Source of the DNA: Halomonas faecis
GTDB lineage: Bacteria; Pseudomonadota; Gammaproteobacteria; Pseudomonadales; Halomonadaceae
Assembly (NCBI RefSeq): GCF_010993975.1
Contig: NZ_JAACZO010000009.1
Location: 1-64,000 of the forward strand
Length of the DNA: 64,000 nucleotides
Direction: 5' to 3'
Position numbers and translations under genes: made by a program. This document shows positions 44,897 to 54,875 of this stretch, in pieces. The notes beneath the pieces were generated by a model, which was not told where the DNA came from, searched no databases, and saw only the letters and a list, made by a program, of their open reading frames with translations. How positions within the stretch are numbered: the stretch's first letter is position 1; each line of letters starts with the position of its first letter.

Positions 44897-46180
44897 TCAG
44901 TACTCGCGGCCGAGCAACGCCTCGTTGAAAGGATAGCGCGAGAGCTTCTCGATGCCACTGTCGGTGATCAGCACCTCCTCCTCGAGCTTGACGCCGTCGG
45001 CGGCACCCACCTCGCCGATATAGCTCTCCACCGAGACGACCATGCCGGGTTCGAGGATGCCGTCCTTGGAGAAACGATCGAAGTCCATGTGGTGCGCCAC
45101 CAGCGGCGTCTCGCCGTGCATGCCCACCCCGTGGATGATCGAGGGGTAGCGGCGATCCAGAAAGCGCTGGGGAATCTTCCAGGCTTTCTCGGCCACCTCG
45201 CGATAGCTCATGCCGGGCTTCAGAATCGCCATGTTGTGGTGCACCTGATCGTAGGCCATGCGGTAGAGCTCGCGCTGATAGGCGGTCGGCTTGCCCGGCC
45301 CCACCGGGAAGGTGCGTGAGAAATCGGAGTAATAGCCGTGACAGCCGATGGTGTCGGTGTCCAGGGCCACCAGCTCCCCGGGGCGGATCTTGCGGTCGCT
45401 GGCCTCGTGGAACCAGGGGTTGGTGCGCGGCCCGGAATTGAGCAGACGCGTCTCGATGAACTCGCCGCCGCCGCGGATCACCTCACCGTACATGATGGCG
45501 AACAGCTCGTTCTCGGTGATGCCGGGCTTGATGGCAGCCTCCACCTCGGCCACCGAGGCCTCGCTCGCTGCCATGGACTGAGCCAGGCAGGCGATCTCTT
45601 CGGGGGTCTTGATGCGCCGGCAGTGCAGGGTGTCCTGCATACAGTCGAAGACGTCCAGCCCCTGGGCCTCCAGGGAGCGGGCCAGGTTGAGCGCACAGCG
45701 GTCGAGGCCCACTTTCTTGTTGCCGCGGCCGTGCTCCTCGACCAGCTCGGCGATCTCCACGCCGAAGGGGTCCGAGGAGAGGTCGTCACGCTGGTTCACC
45801 GCCGACCACACCACTTTGGAGGTGCGCGACTCGTCGATGGTCTCCAGCCAGGTGGAGACATGAGCGCTGCCCGGATATTCGAAGAGGATGATCGGGCCTT
45901 CCAGCGGCACGTAGACGTAACGCGTGGAGTTGCGCAGAAAATAGCCGAACATGTTGCGCGAACCGGTGGCATAGCGCTGGTTGTTGGGATCGAACAGTAC
46001 CAGGGCGGCGTAGCCCTGCTCGGCCATCATGTCCCGCAGTCGCGCCAGACGCCCGGCGCGCAACTGCACGGGGTCGAAGGCGGTGGGGATGCTATCGCCG
46101 TTGGCCATCGGCGCAGAAGGCACGACCGGAATCCGGTCCGGCTCGCTGTCGGTCAGTCTCTCTGACTCTACGATGCTCAT
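44897..46180 (-). CDS. DddP-like M24-fold metalloenzyme
   Basis: A 427-residue protein of the M24 'pita-bread' fold that resembles the DMSP lyase DddP over its length (ETRLLNSGPRTNPWF; ILKPGMS; YPFNEALLG at the end). Six ligands D274, D276, D286, H350, E385 and E400 have exactly the spacing of DddP (295, 297, 307, 371, 406, 421). DddP's catalytic Asp377 aligns with G356, and Y366 with Y345. The second active-site His of M24 peptidases is also missing. So neither DMSP lyase nor peptidase activity is expected. It follows an Fe/2-oxoglutarate oxygenase and probably processes its product. Confidence 0.85.
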   Translation of the reverse strand: MSIVESERLTDSEPDRIPVVPSAPMANGDSIPTAFDPVQLRAGRLARLRDMMAEQGYAALVLFDPNNQRYATGSRNMFGYFLRNSTRYVYVPLEGPIILFEYPGSAHVSTWLETIDESRTSKVVWSAVNQRDDLSSDPFGVEIAELVEEHGRGNKKVGLDRCALNLARSLEAQGLDVFDCMQDTLHCRRIKTPEEIACLAQSMAASEASVAEVEAAIKPGITENELFAIMYGEVIRGGGEFIETRLLNSGPRTNPWFHEASDRKIRPGELVALDTDTIGCHGYYSDFSRTFPVGPGKPTAYQRELYRMAYDQVHHNMAILKPGMSYREVAEKAWKIPQRFLDRRYPSIIHGVGMHGETPLVAHHMDFDRFSKDGILEPGMVVSVESYIGEVGAADGVKLEEEVLITDSGIEKLSRYPFNEALLGREY

Positions 46181-46265
46181 GGATACTCTCGCTGTGTCGT
46201 CAGGGTGACGGCCGCCCGCAGCGCGGCCATCGGCAGAAGCGCTTGGGGGAACGCAAGACCAGGGG

Positions 46266-47147
46266 TCAATCGGCGAGGCTGTCGCTGCGATCCATGCCTT
46301 CCTCGAGAAGCCGCTCGTGGATCGGCGCCATGCGGCCGAAGATACGCTGGGCGCGCTCCGGACGGCCCACGAACCCCGGCTCCTTGGCGTAGGCGAAGAT
46401 CACCGTATGGCGCTCGCGGGGGCCTTCCACCGGCGTGACGCGGTGCAGGGAGTAGCGGCCGAAGAAGATCTGCAGATCCCCCGGGCGCAACGCCAGAGAA
46501 GTGAGTTGCGAACGATCGCCATCGATCACCTCTTTCACCGCGTCGAAATTCTCGCCTTCGGGACTGCGAATGCCCGGCACGTATTCGAACAGACCGCCGC
46601 CTTCGGGCTGGCGCGTCATCAGCGTCACGATGAATTCGTTGGTGTCGTAGTGCCAGGGATGCTGGCAGCCGTCGCGCAGCACGTTGACCACCAGATCGGC
46701 CAGCGGGTCAGCGTAAGGGTGGATCGTCTCCATGCCGACGACGGCAGCGATGAAGCGCTGGAAGTCCGGGTTGGCGTAGACCTGGCGGATCAGGGTGTCG
46801 TCGTCGATACGGTCACCGGCCACGAATCCGTTGGTGCGATCGTCGAAGCGGTTGACCGGGTGGCCGGCCGGGCGATTCGGGTCGCCAGCGCTGTTGTAGG
46901 GATTGGTCTCGGTCTGGTTGTAGTGCGCTTCCGGCGAGAGACGTTCGGTCTCGCGCTCGAGGCGTGCCACCGCCTCATCGGGCACGAACCGCTCGAGCAC
47001 CACGCAGCCGTCGTCCGCGAGCTGGCGGCGGCACTGGGCCAGCAGCGCCTGGCCGGCCTCGCCGTCCAGATCGTCGAGAGGGTAGCGGGCCAAGTCGATC
47101 AATCCGCTGAGCGCGTGCGTGGATGTCTCGGTTGCCGTCGCGTGCAT
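46266..47147 (-). CDS. Fe(II)/2-oxoglutarate-dependent oxygenase, HalD/BesD-like
   Basis: A 293-residue cupin-fold oxygenase. The iron triad is H166-x-D168 (PWHYDTNEF) and H235 (YSLHRVTPV), with R244 or R246 for 2-oxoglutarate. Overall it resembles proteins annotated as HalD/BesD-type amino-acid halogenases, but those have HxG so that chloride can bind iron. The Asp here predicts hydroxylation. TNPYNSAGDPNRPAGHP may form the substrate lid. ATG 47147 has AGGAG eight bases away; ATG 47153 is too close to it. An 85-base gap with a small hairpin (46210-46228) separates it from the DddP-like gene. Confidence 0.85.
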   Translation of the reverse strand: MHATATETSTHALSGLIDLARYPLDDLDGEAGQALLAQCRRQLADDGCVVLERFVPDEAVARLERETERLSPEAHYNQTETNPYNSAGDPNRPAGHPVNRFDDRTNGFVAGDRIDDDTLIRQVYANPDFQRFIAAVVGMETIHPYADPLADLVVNVLRDGCQHPWHYDTNEFIVTLMTRQPEGGGLFEYVPGIRSPEGENFDAVKEVIDGDRSQLTSLALRPGDLQIFFGRYSLHRVTPVEGPRERHTVIFAYAKEPGFVGRPERAQRIFGRMAPIHERLLEEGMDRSDSLAD

Positions 47148-47187
47148 GAACATGACTCCTGTTCGTCGGGGTTTGACGGTGTCGTCT

Positions 47188-47246
47188 TGTCCCTGGACAG
47201 GATAGTGAGCCGACAACCATAATAAAAATGAATGCTTGAGATACAA
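47188..47246 (-). promoter_or_regulatory. Promoter and operator-like dyad for the oxygenase operon
   Basis: On the minus strand TTGTAT (47246-47241) and TATTAT (47224-47219) are 16 bases apart, predicting a start near 47212. A perfect dyad, TGTCC-CT-GGACA, lies at 47188-47199, just downstream of that start. The region is AT-rich and shared with the divergent lysR gene at 47270, the classic LysR arrangement. Confidence 0.5.
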
Positions 47247-47269
47247 TAAATTTAAAAGGCTCATCGATA

Positions 47270-48151
47270 ATGGATACCGACCTGCTACGCGCCTTCGTGA
47301 CCGTGGCCGAATGCGAGGGATTCAGTGCCGCCGGCAAGGTACTGCATCGCACTCAGTCCGCCATCAGCCTGCAGATCAAGCGGCTCGAGGAGCAGATGGG
47401 CAATCCCCTGTTCGAGCGCACCAGCCGCAGCGTGCTGCTGACCGCCTCCGGCGAGCGCCTGCTGCCCTATGCCCGACACATGCTCAAGCTCGAATCGGAG
47501 GCTCGCGAAGCGCTCGGCGAATCGCGACGTGGCGAGCTGATCCGCTTCGGCACCTCCGAGGAGCAGGCGGCCACCTACCTTCCCGACCTGCTGCCCCGCC
47601 ACGCCGAACGCTTCCCGGAGACGCGTCTCGACATCACCTGCGATATCAGCGCTGCGCTGGTGGAGCGTTTCCAGGAAGGCCTGCTCGACGTGGTGCTATC
47701 GATTCGCCATGCACCGACGCCATCGGGCCACCTGCTGGGCTGGGAGCCGATGGTGTGGGTAGTGGCCGAGCACTGCGATGTCCTGGCCTGGGAGACGCTG
47801 CCGCTGGCTCTCAACCCCGAGGGGTGCATCTTTCGTGCCCATGCGCTGTCGGCACTGGGGCGTGCCGCCAGGCGCTGGGAACTGCACTACGTGAGCCCGT
47901 CACCGACCGGCATCAACCTGGCCGTGCAGGCCGGGCTGGCCGCCACGATCAAGACACCACGCAGCGTGCCCAAGGGGTGTCGCATCGTGGGAGAGACCGA
48001 GGGGCTACCGCCCCTCGATCAGGTGGAGGTGGAACTGCACCGGCGCAGCGATGCCCCCAGCGAGGCGCTGGAGGCCTTCTGCCGCGAGCTGCAACGCCTG
48101 GTGTGCGGCCACGATGGCGTGGCCGCCCCTCAGCCACAGGCCTCGGTATGA
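47270..48151 (+). CDS. LysR-family regulator
   Basis: A 293-residue LysR-type regulator. Residues 1-60 form the winged helix (LLRAFVTVAECEGFSAAGKVLHRTQSAISLQIKRLEEQMG). The remainder is the periplasmic-binding-like effector domain (RRGELIRFGTSEEQAATYLPDLL). It is divergent from the oxygenase/DddP-like operon across 122 bases and so is the likely regulator of it, with a small amino-acid-like effector. The ribosome site is weak. Confidence 0.92.
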   Translation: MDTDLLRAFVTVAECEGFSAAGKVLHRTQSAISLQIKRLEEQMGNPLFERTSRSVLLTASGERLLPYARHMLKLESEAREALGESRRGELIRFGTSEEQAATYLPDLLPRHAERFPETRLDITCDISAALVERFQEGLLDVVLSIRHAPTPSGHLLGWEPMVWVVAEHCDVLAWETLPLALNPEGCIFRAHALSALGRAARRWELHYVSPSPTGINLAVQAGLAATIKTPRSVPKGCRIVGETEGLPPLDQVEVELHRRSDAPSEALEAFCRELQRLVCGHDGVAAPQPQASV

Positions 48152-48161
48152 AGGCGTGGCC

Positions 48162-48638
48162 TCAGTCGCGCTGGTACGTGCCAATCAGGCGGTTCATGCC
48201 GATCAGGTTCGGTTCGAGCTGCTTGAGCACCTCGGGCAGCGACAAGCCCTCGGGAAGGTCGGTCGGCTTGTCCAGCGCCAGTACCCAGAAGTAATACTGA
48301 TGCAGGCCATGGCCTTCGGGCGGCATCGGGCCACCGTAGCCGAGCTTGCCGAAATCGTTCTTGCCACTGGTGCCTTGGTTCGTGTTCTCCTCCAGGGAGG
48401 TGGTGGAACCGGGCAGGTTGTAGAGCACCCAGTGCACGAAGCCATAGGTGCCGTGCTGCACCAGCGGGGCATCGGGGTCATGGCAGATCACCGCGAACCC
48501 CTTGGCGCCCTCGGGAGCCCCTTGCCAGCTCAGCGCCGGGGAGACGTCGTCGCCCTCACCGGTATGCTTGGTGGGAATGGCCCCCTGAGGGGCAAAGGCA
48601 CTGCTTTCCAGCTGCATGGTTGAAAGCGCAAAGGCCAT
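48162..48638 (-). CDS. YbhB/YbcL family (Raf kinase inhibitor-like) protein
   Basis: A 158-residue phosphatidylethanolamine-binding-protein fold. It has SPALSWQGAPEGAKGFAVICHDPDAP, the FVHWVLYNLP motif and GYGGPMPPEGHGLHQYYFWVLALD, all conserved in YbhB/YbcL. The cellular role in bacteria is unclear. GGAGG lies about nine bases before the ATG. It is divergent from the flavodoxin-like gene and ends ten bases from the lysR stop. Confidence 0.92.
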   Translation of the reverse strand: MAFALSTMQLESSAFAPQGAIPTKHTGEGDDVSPALSWQGAPEGAKGFAVICHDPDAPLVQHGTYGFVHWVLYNLPGSTTSLEENTNQGTSGKNDFGKLGYGGPMPPEGHGLHQYYFWVLALDKPTDLPEGLSLPEVLKQLEPNLIGMNRLIGTYQRD

Positions 48639-48710
48639 GTCGATCGTCCTCCAGATTCGCTGAACGGTAAATGCCGATTCAGCGTCGGAAAAAGGCCAGG
48701 AGCTGTCAAC

Positions 48711-49175
48711 ATGAGCAAACAACTGCTGATCGTGGCCCACGCACCCTCCGCCAATACGCTCAAGCTGCGCGAGGCGGCCGAGCGCGGTGCCCACCACCCG
48801 GATATCGAGGCCGTCGAGATCACGGTCAAGGCCCCCCTCGACGCCGGCCCCGAGGACGTACTGGCCTGCGATGCCATCCTGCTCGGCACCACCGAAAACC
48901 TCGGCTACATGAGCGGAGCACTGAAGGACTTCTTCGACCGCAGCTACTACGCCGTGATCGAGGAGAAGCAGGGTCTGCCCTGCGCGCTCTACGTGCGTGC
49001 GGGCCGTGACGGCACCGGCACCCGCCGCGCCGTGGAGGGCATCGTCACCGGCCTGCGCTGGCGCTGGGCGCAGGAACCGCTGATTCTGCGCGGCGAGTGG
49101 CAGGAGGCGTTCGCGGAGCAGGTGGAGGAACTGGGCCTCTACTTGGCTGCCGGGCTCGAGGCGGGTGTACTGTAG
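48711..49175 (+). CDS. Flavodoxin-fold NAD(P)H oxidoreductase-like protein
   Basis: A 154-residue flavodoxin-like protein. IVAHAPSANTLKLREAA supplies the phosphate-binding loop and LLGTTENLGYMSGALKDFFDRSYY the flavin-contact region typical of the NADPH-dependent FMN reductase group. It probably reduces quinones or similar acceptors. CAGGAG lies eight bases before the ATG. A hairpin follows at 49229-49253. Confidence 0.85.
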   Translation: MSKQLLIVAHAPSANTLKLREAAERGAHHPDIEAVEITVKAPLDAGPEDVLACDAILLGTTENLGYMSGALKDFFDRSYYAVIEEKQGLPCALYVRAGRDGTGTRRAVEGIVTGLRWRWAQEPLILRGEWQEAFAEQVEELGLYLAAGLEAGVL

Positions 49176-49228
49176 CCCATCGGCCATGTCACTACGCGTG
49201 GCCGCTGTGCGTCGTGCCCATATACGAA

Positions 49229-49253
49229 CGGGCCTGCCGGGAAGGCAAGCCCG
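49229..49253. terminator. Hairpin between the flavodoxin-like and CCGSC genes
   Basis: CGGGCCTGCC (49229-49238) pairs with GGCAAGCCCG (49244-49253) with one C-A mismatch. It lies between convergent genes and lacks a T-run. Confidence 0.45.
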
Positions 49254-49333
49254 CTGCTGCTGGCGTGGTTCGGGCGGCTATCGTTCTGACCGGTGGCCCG
49301 GGCAGCTCAATTGACGACCGGTTTCCGCCTGGG

Positions 49334-49507
49334 TTACTGGCAGGATCCGCAGCAATTGCCGGAATCCCCGTGCTTGCCCTTTTGCTGCGCATCGACCTTT
49401 TTCGGGTCGACGTTGACGGCCGCGTCCGACTTGGTCGAAACAGCCTCCTGCGTCTGCACCACCGGCTTTTCTGCCTTGTCTTTCTTGAAAAGATTCTTGA
49501 GTCCCAT
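49334..49507 (-). CDS. 57-residue lysine-rich protein with CCGSC tail
   Basis: A small frame starting MGLKNLFKKDKAEKPVV and ending SGNCCGSCQ. The first 45 residues are polar and rich in Lys, Val and Asp, with no membrane segment. The C-terminal C-C-G-S-C cluster looks like a metal-binding or redox site; similar CCGSCS-tailed small proteins are, I believe, annotated in related bacteria. A weak GAGG precedes the ATG. It sits alone between the flavodoxin-like gene and fadA. Confidence 0.65.
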   Translation of the reverse strand: MGLKNLFKKDKAEKPVVQTQEAVSTKSDAAVNVDPKKVDAQQKGKHGDSGNCCGSCQ

Positions 49508-49621
49508 CAGCGTGACCTCACAGCGGCATTAATAAGATGCATAAAAAATACATCTTCTTGTGCATCGGCCAAGCCGTCAACGCCACGAGAAGCGGACAAT
49601 TGGCTCAGCCAGCGCCGCAAA

Positions 49622-49650
49622 CGCCCCCTGCCTAGCTAGGTCAGGGGGCG
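49622..49650 (-). terminator. Terminator of fadBA
   Basis: On the minus strand CGCCCCCTG (49650-49642) pairs perfectly with CAGGGGGCG (49630-49622) around an 11-base loop, then TTT. It lies 15 bases beyond the fadA stop. Confidence 0.75.
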
Positions 49651-49664
49651 CCGGCCGCATAGGA

Positions 49665-50849
<1,185 letters not shown>

Positions 50850-50872
50850 CTACTCCTGTTCGTGGCGGGGTA

Positions 50873-53035
50873 TTAGCCGTAGAAACGCTCGCCGGATTCG
50901 GCCATCTCGCGCAGCTTGTCGGTGGGGGCGTAGAGCGGCCCCAGTTCTTCGGCCAAGCCGTCGGCCAGCTCGACGAAGGCTGCCACGCCCATGGCGTCGA
51001 TGTAGCGCAGCGCGCCGCCGCGGAACGGCGGGAAACCGATGCCGTAGATCAGCGCCATATCGGCCTCGGCGGCACTGCCGACGATGCCGTCCTCCAGGCA
51101 GCGCACCGTCTCCAGGCAAAGGGGCACCATCATGCGGGCGATGATGTCGTCGTCGCTGAACTCGCGGCTCTCCTTGGCCACGCCCTTGACCAGCTCGATG
51201 GCGGCTGCGTCGCTCACCTTCTTCGGCTTGCCCTTCTTGTCTTCCTCGTAGGCGTAGAAGCCCTTGGCATTCTTCTGCCCCAGACGATCGTTCTCGAACA
51301 TCGCCTGAATGGCGCTCTTGCCACCGTCGCCGCCCAGGCTGCCCATGCGTTCGGGGAAACCTTCGGCCATCACCTCCCCGGCATGCACGGCGGTGTCCAT
51401 GCCCACCACGTCGAGCAGGTAGGCGGGACCCATGGGCCAGCCGAACTTTTCCATGATCTTGTCGACGCGCTGGAAATCGGCGCCCTGGGCCATCAGCTGG
51501 CTGAAGCCGCCGAAGTAGGGAAACAGCACGCGATTGACCAAAAAGCCCGGGCAGTCGTTGACCACGATGGGTGTCTTGCCCATGGCCCGGGCATAGGCCA
51601 CGGTAGCGGCCACGGCAGCGTCACCGGTCTTCTCGCCACGGATCACTTCGACCAAGGGCATGCGGTGCACCGGATTGAAGAAGTGCATGCCACAGAAGTT
51701 TTCGGGGCGCTCGAGGTTGGCCGCCAAACGGTTGATGGAGATGGTCGAGGTGTTCGAAGTGAGGATGGTGTCCTCCCCCACCAGACCTTCCACCTCGGTG
51801 AGAACCGCGCCCTTGACCTTGGGATTCTCGACCACCGCCTCGACCACCAGATCGACGTGACCGAAATCGCCGTAGGAGAGCGTCGGACGAATGTTGGTGA
51901 GCTTTTCGGCCATCTGCTCGGTGGTCAGCTTGCCGCGCTCGACCTGCTTGGCGAACAGCTTGCGAGCCTCCTTGAGCCCCAGCTCGATGGCCTCCTCCTT
52001 GATGTCCTTCATCAGGATCGGCGTGCCCTTGGAGGCGCTCTGGTAGGCGATGCCGCCGCCCATGATGCCGGCCCCCAGCACGGCGGCCTGCTCGATGGGG
52101 CTGGCCTGTTTCTCGTACTTGCCAGCCTGCTTCTTGACCACCTGATCGTTCAGGAACAGACCGACCAGATTGAAGGCCACATCGGAGAGCGCCAGCTTGG
52201 CGAAGGCCTTGGCCTCGATGGCCTGGGCCCGAGCGCGCTCCTCGCCGGCGCCTTTCTGGATCACCTTGATCGCCTCGAGGGGCGCCGGATAGTGGGGCCC
52301 TGCCTTGCCGGCCACATAGCCCTTGGCGGTCTCGAAGGCCATCATCTGCTCGATGGCATTGAGCTTGAGAGGCTGCGTCTTCTCGTTGCGACGAGCCTGG
52401 TAGTCCAGCTCGCCGGCGTTCGCGCGGGCCAGGATGTCCTTGGCCGCCGCAGCGAGCTGTTCGCCTGGCACCACGACATCCACCGCGCCAACTGCTAGGG
52501 CGGCATCGGCCTTGTTCTGGCTGCCCCCGGCGATCCATTCGATGGCGTTGTCGGCACCCATCAGCCGCGGCAGGCGCACGCAACCGCCCCAGCCGGGCAG
52601 GATGCCCAGCTGAGTCTCGGGCAGACCGATCTGCGCTTGCTCACTCATCACCCGGAAGTCGGTGGTCAACGTCACCTCGCACCCGCCGCCCAGCGCCAGG
52701 CCGTTGATGGCGGAAACGGTGGGAAAGGGTAGGTCTTCGATGGCGTTGAAGATGCCGTGCACTCGCTCGAGCATCTCGACCAGGAACTCGCTGCCCTTGC
52801 CGAACATGCCCTGGAACTCGGTGATGTCGGCCCCCACGATGAAGGCATCCTTGGCGCTACCGATCACCAGGCCCTGCAACCCGCTCAGCGCCTGGATGGC
52901 CTGCACGGCCTCGCTCAGTTCGGCGACCACCGCACTCGACAGCTTGTTGACCGACTCACCCTTCAGGTCGAAGGTGAGCGTAGCGATGTCGTCATCGCCA
53001 CGCGCCACCGTGATGGCGTTGCCTTGATAGATCAT
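50873..53035 (-). CDS. fadB: Multifunctional fatty-acid oxidation subunit FadB
   Basis: A 720-residue multifunctional protein. The N-terminal enoyl-CoA hydratase domain carries [13 protein letters not shown] and the catalytic glutamates ([15 protein letters not shown]). The 3-hydroxyacyl-CoA dehydrogenase domain begins at [19 protein letters not shown] (NAD site) and includes [11 protein letters not shown] with the catalytic His. Start ATG 53035 has GGGAG eight bases away; a longer frame to 53077 is not needed. GTTTG-N7-CAAGC at 53063-53079 upstream is a weak candidate fatty-acid regulator site. Confidence 0.97.
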   Translation of the reverse strand: MIYQGNAITVARGDDDIATLTFDLKGESVNKLSSAVVAELSEAVQAIQALSGLQGLVIGSAKDAFIVGADITEFQGMFGKGSEFLVEMLERVHGIFNAIEDLPFPTVSAINGLALGGGCEVTLTTDFRVMSEQAQIGLPETQLGILPGWGGCVRLPRLMGADNAIEWIAGGSQNKADAALAVGAVDVVVPGEQLAAAAKDILARANAGELDYQARRNEKTQPLKLNAIEQMMAFETAKGYVAGKAGPHYPAPLEAIKVIQKGAGEERARAQAIEAKAFAKLALSDVAFNLVGLFLNDQVVKKQAGKYEKQASPIEQAAVLGAGIMGGGIAYQSASKGTPILMKDIKEEAIELGLKEARKLFAKQVERGKLTTEQMAEKLTNIRPTLSYGDFGHVDLVVEAVVENPKVKGAVLTEVEGLVGEDTILTSNTSTISINRLAANLERPENFCGMHFFNPVHRMPLVEVIRGEKTGDAAVAATVAYARAMGKTPIVVNDCPGFLVNRVLFPYFGGFSQLMAQGADFQRVDKIMEKFGWPMGPAYLLDVVGMDTAVHAGEVMAEGFPERMGSLGGDGGKSAIQAMFENDRLGQKNAKGFYAYEEDKKGKPKKVSDAAAIELVKGVAKESREFSDDDIIARMMVPLCLETVRCLEDGIVGSAAEADMALIYGIGFPPFRGGALRYIDAMGVAAFVELADGLAEELGPLYAPTDKLREMAESGERFYG

Positions 53036-53238
53036 CCCAGCATCTCCCGATTTCATACGGCCGTTTGATTTTTGCAAGCTTGGTGCACAACCAGCGACGC
53101 GTCAAGCCCCGGCAGGGCGATCTCAGCGTCTCCCTGTGAAAAGCGCCGGGGACGAGGTCGTGGAGAGCAAGCATGGCCAGTTGCATTACACGCCGTGGCT
53201 CCGGACAATTCGCCAAACTCTACGGAAAGCGACACGTC

Positions 53239-53682
53239 ATGCATCAGAACATCGGCTTCCGCCTGTCCCGCGTGCCAAGACTGTGGCGTGCGATCATCGA
53301 TGAGCGCTTGGCACCTCTGGGCCTGACCCAGACTCGTTGGGTCACGCTCTATCACCTGTGGCGCCTCGGCGACGGCCAGGCCCAGTGCGACCTGGCGCGT
53401 GCCATCGGCGTGGAAGCGCCCTCGCTGGTGCGAACGCTAGACCAACTTTCCGAACAGGGCCTGATCGAACGTCGTCCCTGCGATCAGGATCGTCGCACCA
53501 AACGGGTCTACCTTACTCGCGAGGCAACGCCCTTGCTGGAGCGAATCGATGAAGTCGTGACCCAGGCCCGACGCGAAATGCTCGACGGGCTCAGCGACGA
53601 GGACGTGAAACGCCTCGATGCCCTGCTGGCACACATCGAAGAGAATGGATTGGCGATTCAGGCCGGCGAAAACGAAAGCTGA
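53239..53682 (+). CDS. slyA: SlyA-type MarR regulator
   Basis: A 147-residue MarR-family factor close to SlyA. It has LWRAIIDERLAPLGLTQTRWVTLYHLWRLGDGQAQCDLARAIGVEAPSLVRTLDQLSEQGLIERRPCDQDRRTKRVYLT, aligning with E. coli SlyA along the whole winged helix. SlyA relieves H-NS silencing and responds to small aromatic ligands. It is divergent from fadB, but there is no evidence that it controls fad genes. ATG 53239 is chosen by alignment; the ribosome site is weak. Confidence 0.9.
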   Translation: MHQNIGFRLSRVPRLWRAIIDERLAPLGLTQTRWVTLYHLWRLGDGQAQCDLARAIGVEAPSLVRTLDQLSEQGLIERRPCDQDRRTKRVYLTREATPLLERIDEVVTQARREMLDGLSDEDVKRLDALLAHIEENGLAIQAGENES

Positions 53683-53710
53683 ATGCCTTGGCAGCCGGCA
53701 GCGGGCACCG

Positions 53711-54253
53711 TCACGTGTCGTTCGACGATCCGCCGGCCCCGAAAGCCCGCAGCCCATCCGGCCGGTCGGGCTGGCCAGTCAAAGCGTCGCGCAGGCGACG
53801 GAAGTCGTCGAGGTAGGTGCGAAAGCGTGCCGCATCCTGGGATTCCCACCACCACAGGGTAACGCCATGCTCGCTGGATTCCAGCACCAGCGCATCCTGC
53901 GGCAAACGCGTCAGCAACGCTTCCAACGGTTCGCGGGCACTCGCCGGCAGCGGCCTCAACGGTTCGATGCGCCAGCGCCAGCCAGCCAGATAGGGCTCGA
54001 GAACCTCGCTCGCCTCGCTATCGCGCACCAGCACGAACCGCGGCCCGGGCCGCTCTACCGGAAAATCCCAGCGATAGCCGGGCATGGCGGCCTTCTCGCC
54101 ATGCAGCGGAGGCCGCTCGAGCTTCACCGTCACCCCGGCCTCACGGGCCGCCTTGCGCAAGGGCACGATGCGGCGCTGACGCGGGCTGGGCTTGAGCCAC
54201 ATCACCGGCGAGAGCATCAGCATCAGCACGAGCACGATCACCAGCCAGCTCAT
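53711..54253 (-). CDS. Membrane-anchored protein, YajC-like N-terminus
   Basis: A 180-residue protein with a single N-terminal membrane segment (MSWLVIVLVLMLMLSPVMWL) and a soluble basic domain (PSPRQRRIVPLRKAAREAGVTVKLERPPL). Such proteins in Pseudomonas and Halomonas are sometimes labelled YajC-like, but the YajC core is not convincing. Function unknown. GGAGGTG lies just before ATG 54253; a GTG two codons earlier is possible. It converges on slyA. Confidence 0.7.
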   Translation of the reverse strand: MSWLVIVLVLMLMLSPVMWLKPSPRQRRIVPLRKAAREAGVTVKLERPPLHGEKAAMPGYRWDFPVERPGPRFVLVRDSEASEVLEPYLAGWRWRIEPLRPLPASAREPLEALLTRLPQDALVLESSEHGVTLWWWESQDAARFRTYLDDFRRLRDALTGQPDRPDGLRAFGAGGSSNDT

Positions 54254-54357
54254 CGCCACCTCCCGAGTGTTTCTTGATGCAAGTCGTTGTCCTCGCTCAT
54301 TCGTCGTCCTAGAGTGTCTATACGATTTCGGACCCTACCTCACTGCAGGAGCCTGCC

Positions 54358-54813
54358 ATGAGCAACGAATACCGCCACGTCCTGGTCGCCGTCGACCTGA
54401 CCAAGGACTCCCACAAGGTGCTGGAACGTGCGCTGCAGATCGCCGAGCGCAACGAGGCCAAGCTCTCCATCATGCATACGCTGGAGCCGCTGGGCTTCGC
54501 CTACGGCGGCGACATTCCCATGGACCTGACCAGCATCCAGGACCAGCTCGACGAGCACGCCAAGCATCGCCTGGCCGAGATCGCCGACGAGCACGTGCCC
54601 AAGGAGAACCAGCACGTCGTCGTCGGCATGCCCGACACGGAGATCCATCGCTTCGCCGCGGAGCACGACGTCGATCTCATCGTGGTGGGCTCCCATGGCC
54701 GGCACGGCTTCGCCCTGCTGCTCGGTTCCACCTCCACCGGCGTGTTGCACGGCGCCCAGTGCGACGTCCTCGCGGTACGCGTGGGCAAGAAGGGCGAGGA
54801 GAGCGACGAGTGA
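54358..54813 (+). CDS. Universal stress protein (UspA family)
   Basis: A 151-residue UspA-fold protein. HVLVAVDLTKDSHKVLERALQIA opens it, and the ATP-binding type motif is GSHGRHGFALLLGSTSTGVLH (G-x2-G-x9-G-S/T), so it belongs to the ATP-binding subgroup. It should act as a homodimer in stress adaptation. AGGAG lies six bases before the ATG. It stands alone between convergent and divergent neighbours. Confidence 0.94.
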   Translation: MSNEYRHVLVAVDLTKDSHKVLERALQIAERNEAKLSIMHTLEPLGFAYGGDIPMDLTSIQDQLDEHAKHRLAEIADEHVPKENQHVVVGMPDTEIHRFAAEHDVDLIVVGSHGRHGFALLLGSTSTGVLHGAQCDVLAVRVGKKGEESDE

Positions 54814-54875
54814 CCTCACTCCTGATCCCCGCCAAAACGCCTTATCTTGAGAAAGCACAGTAGCCGAATCGGCGC

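Noticed and set aside
44897..46180. Ectoine hydrolase DoeA as identity of the M24-fold gene
   Set aside because: DoeA is also M24-type, but the internal motifs and ligand spacing match DddP instead, and doeB or related genes are absent.
46266..47147. Ectoine hydroxylase EctD as identity of the oxygenase
   Set aside because: The EctD signature around the HxD site (WHSDFETWH type) is not present and the N-terminal half differs.
53063..53079. PsrA/FadR-type site upstream of fadB (GTTTG-N7-CAAGC)
   Set aside because: One arm is mismatched and the spacer is longer than the known PsrA spacing; kept only as a note in the fadB entry.
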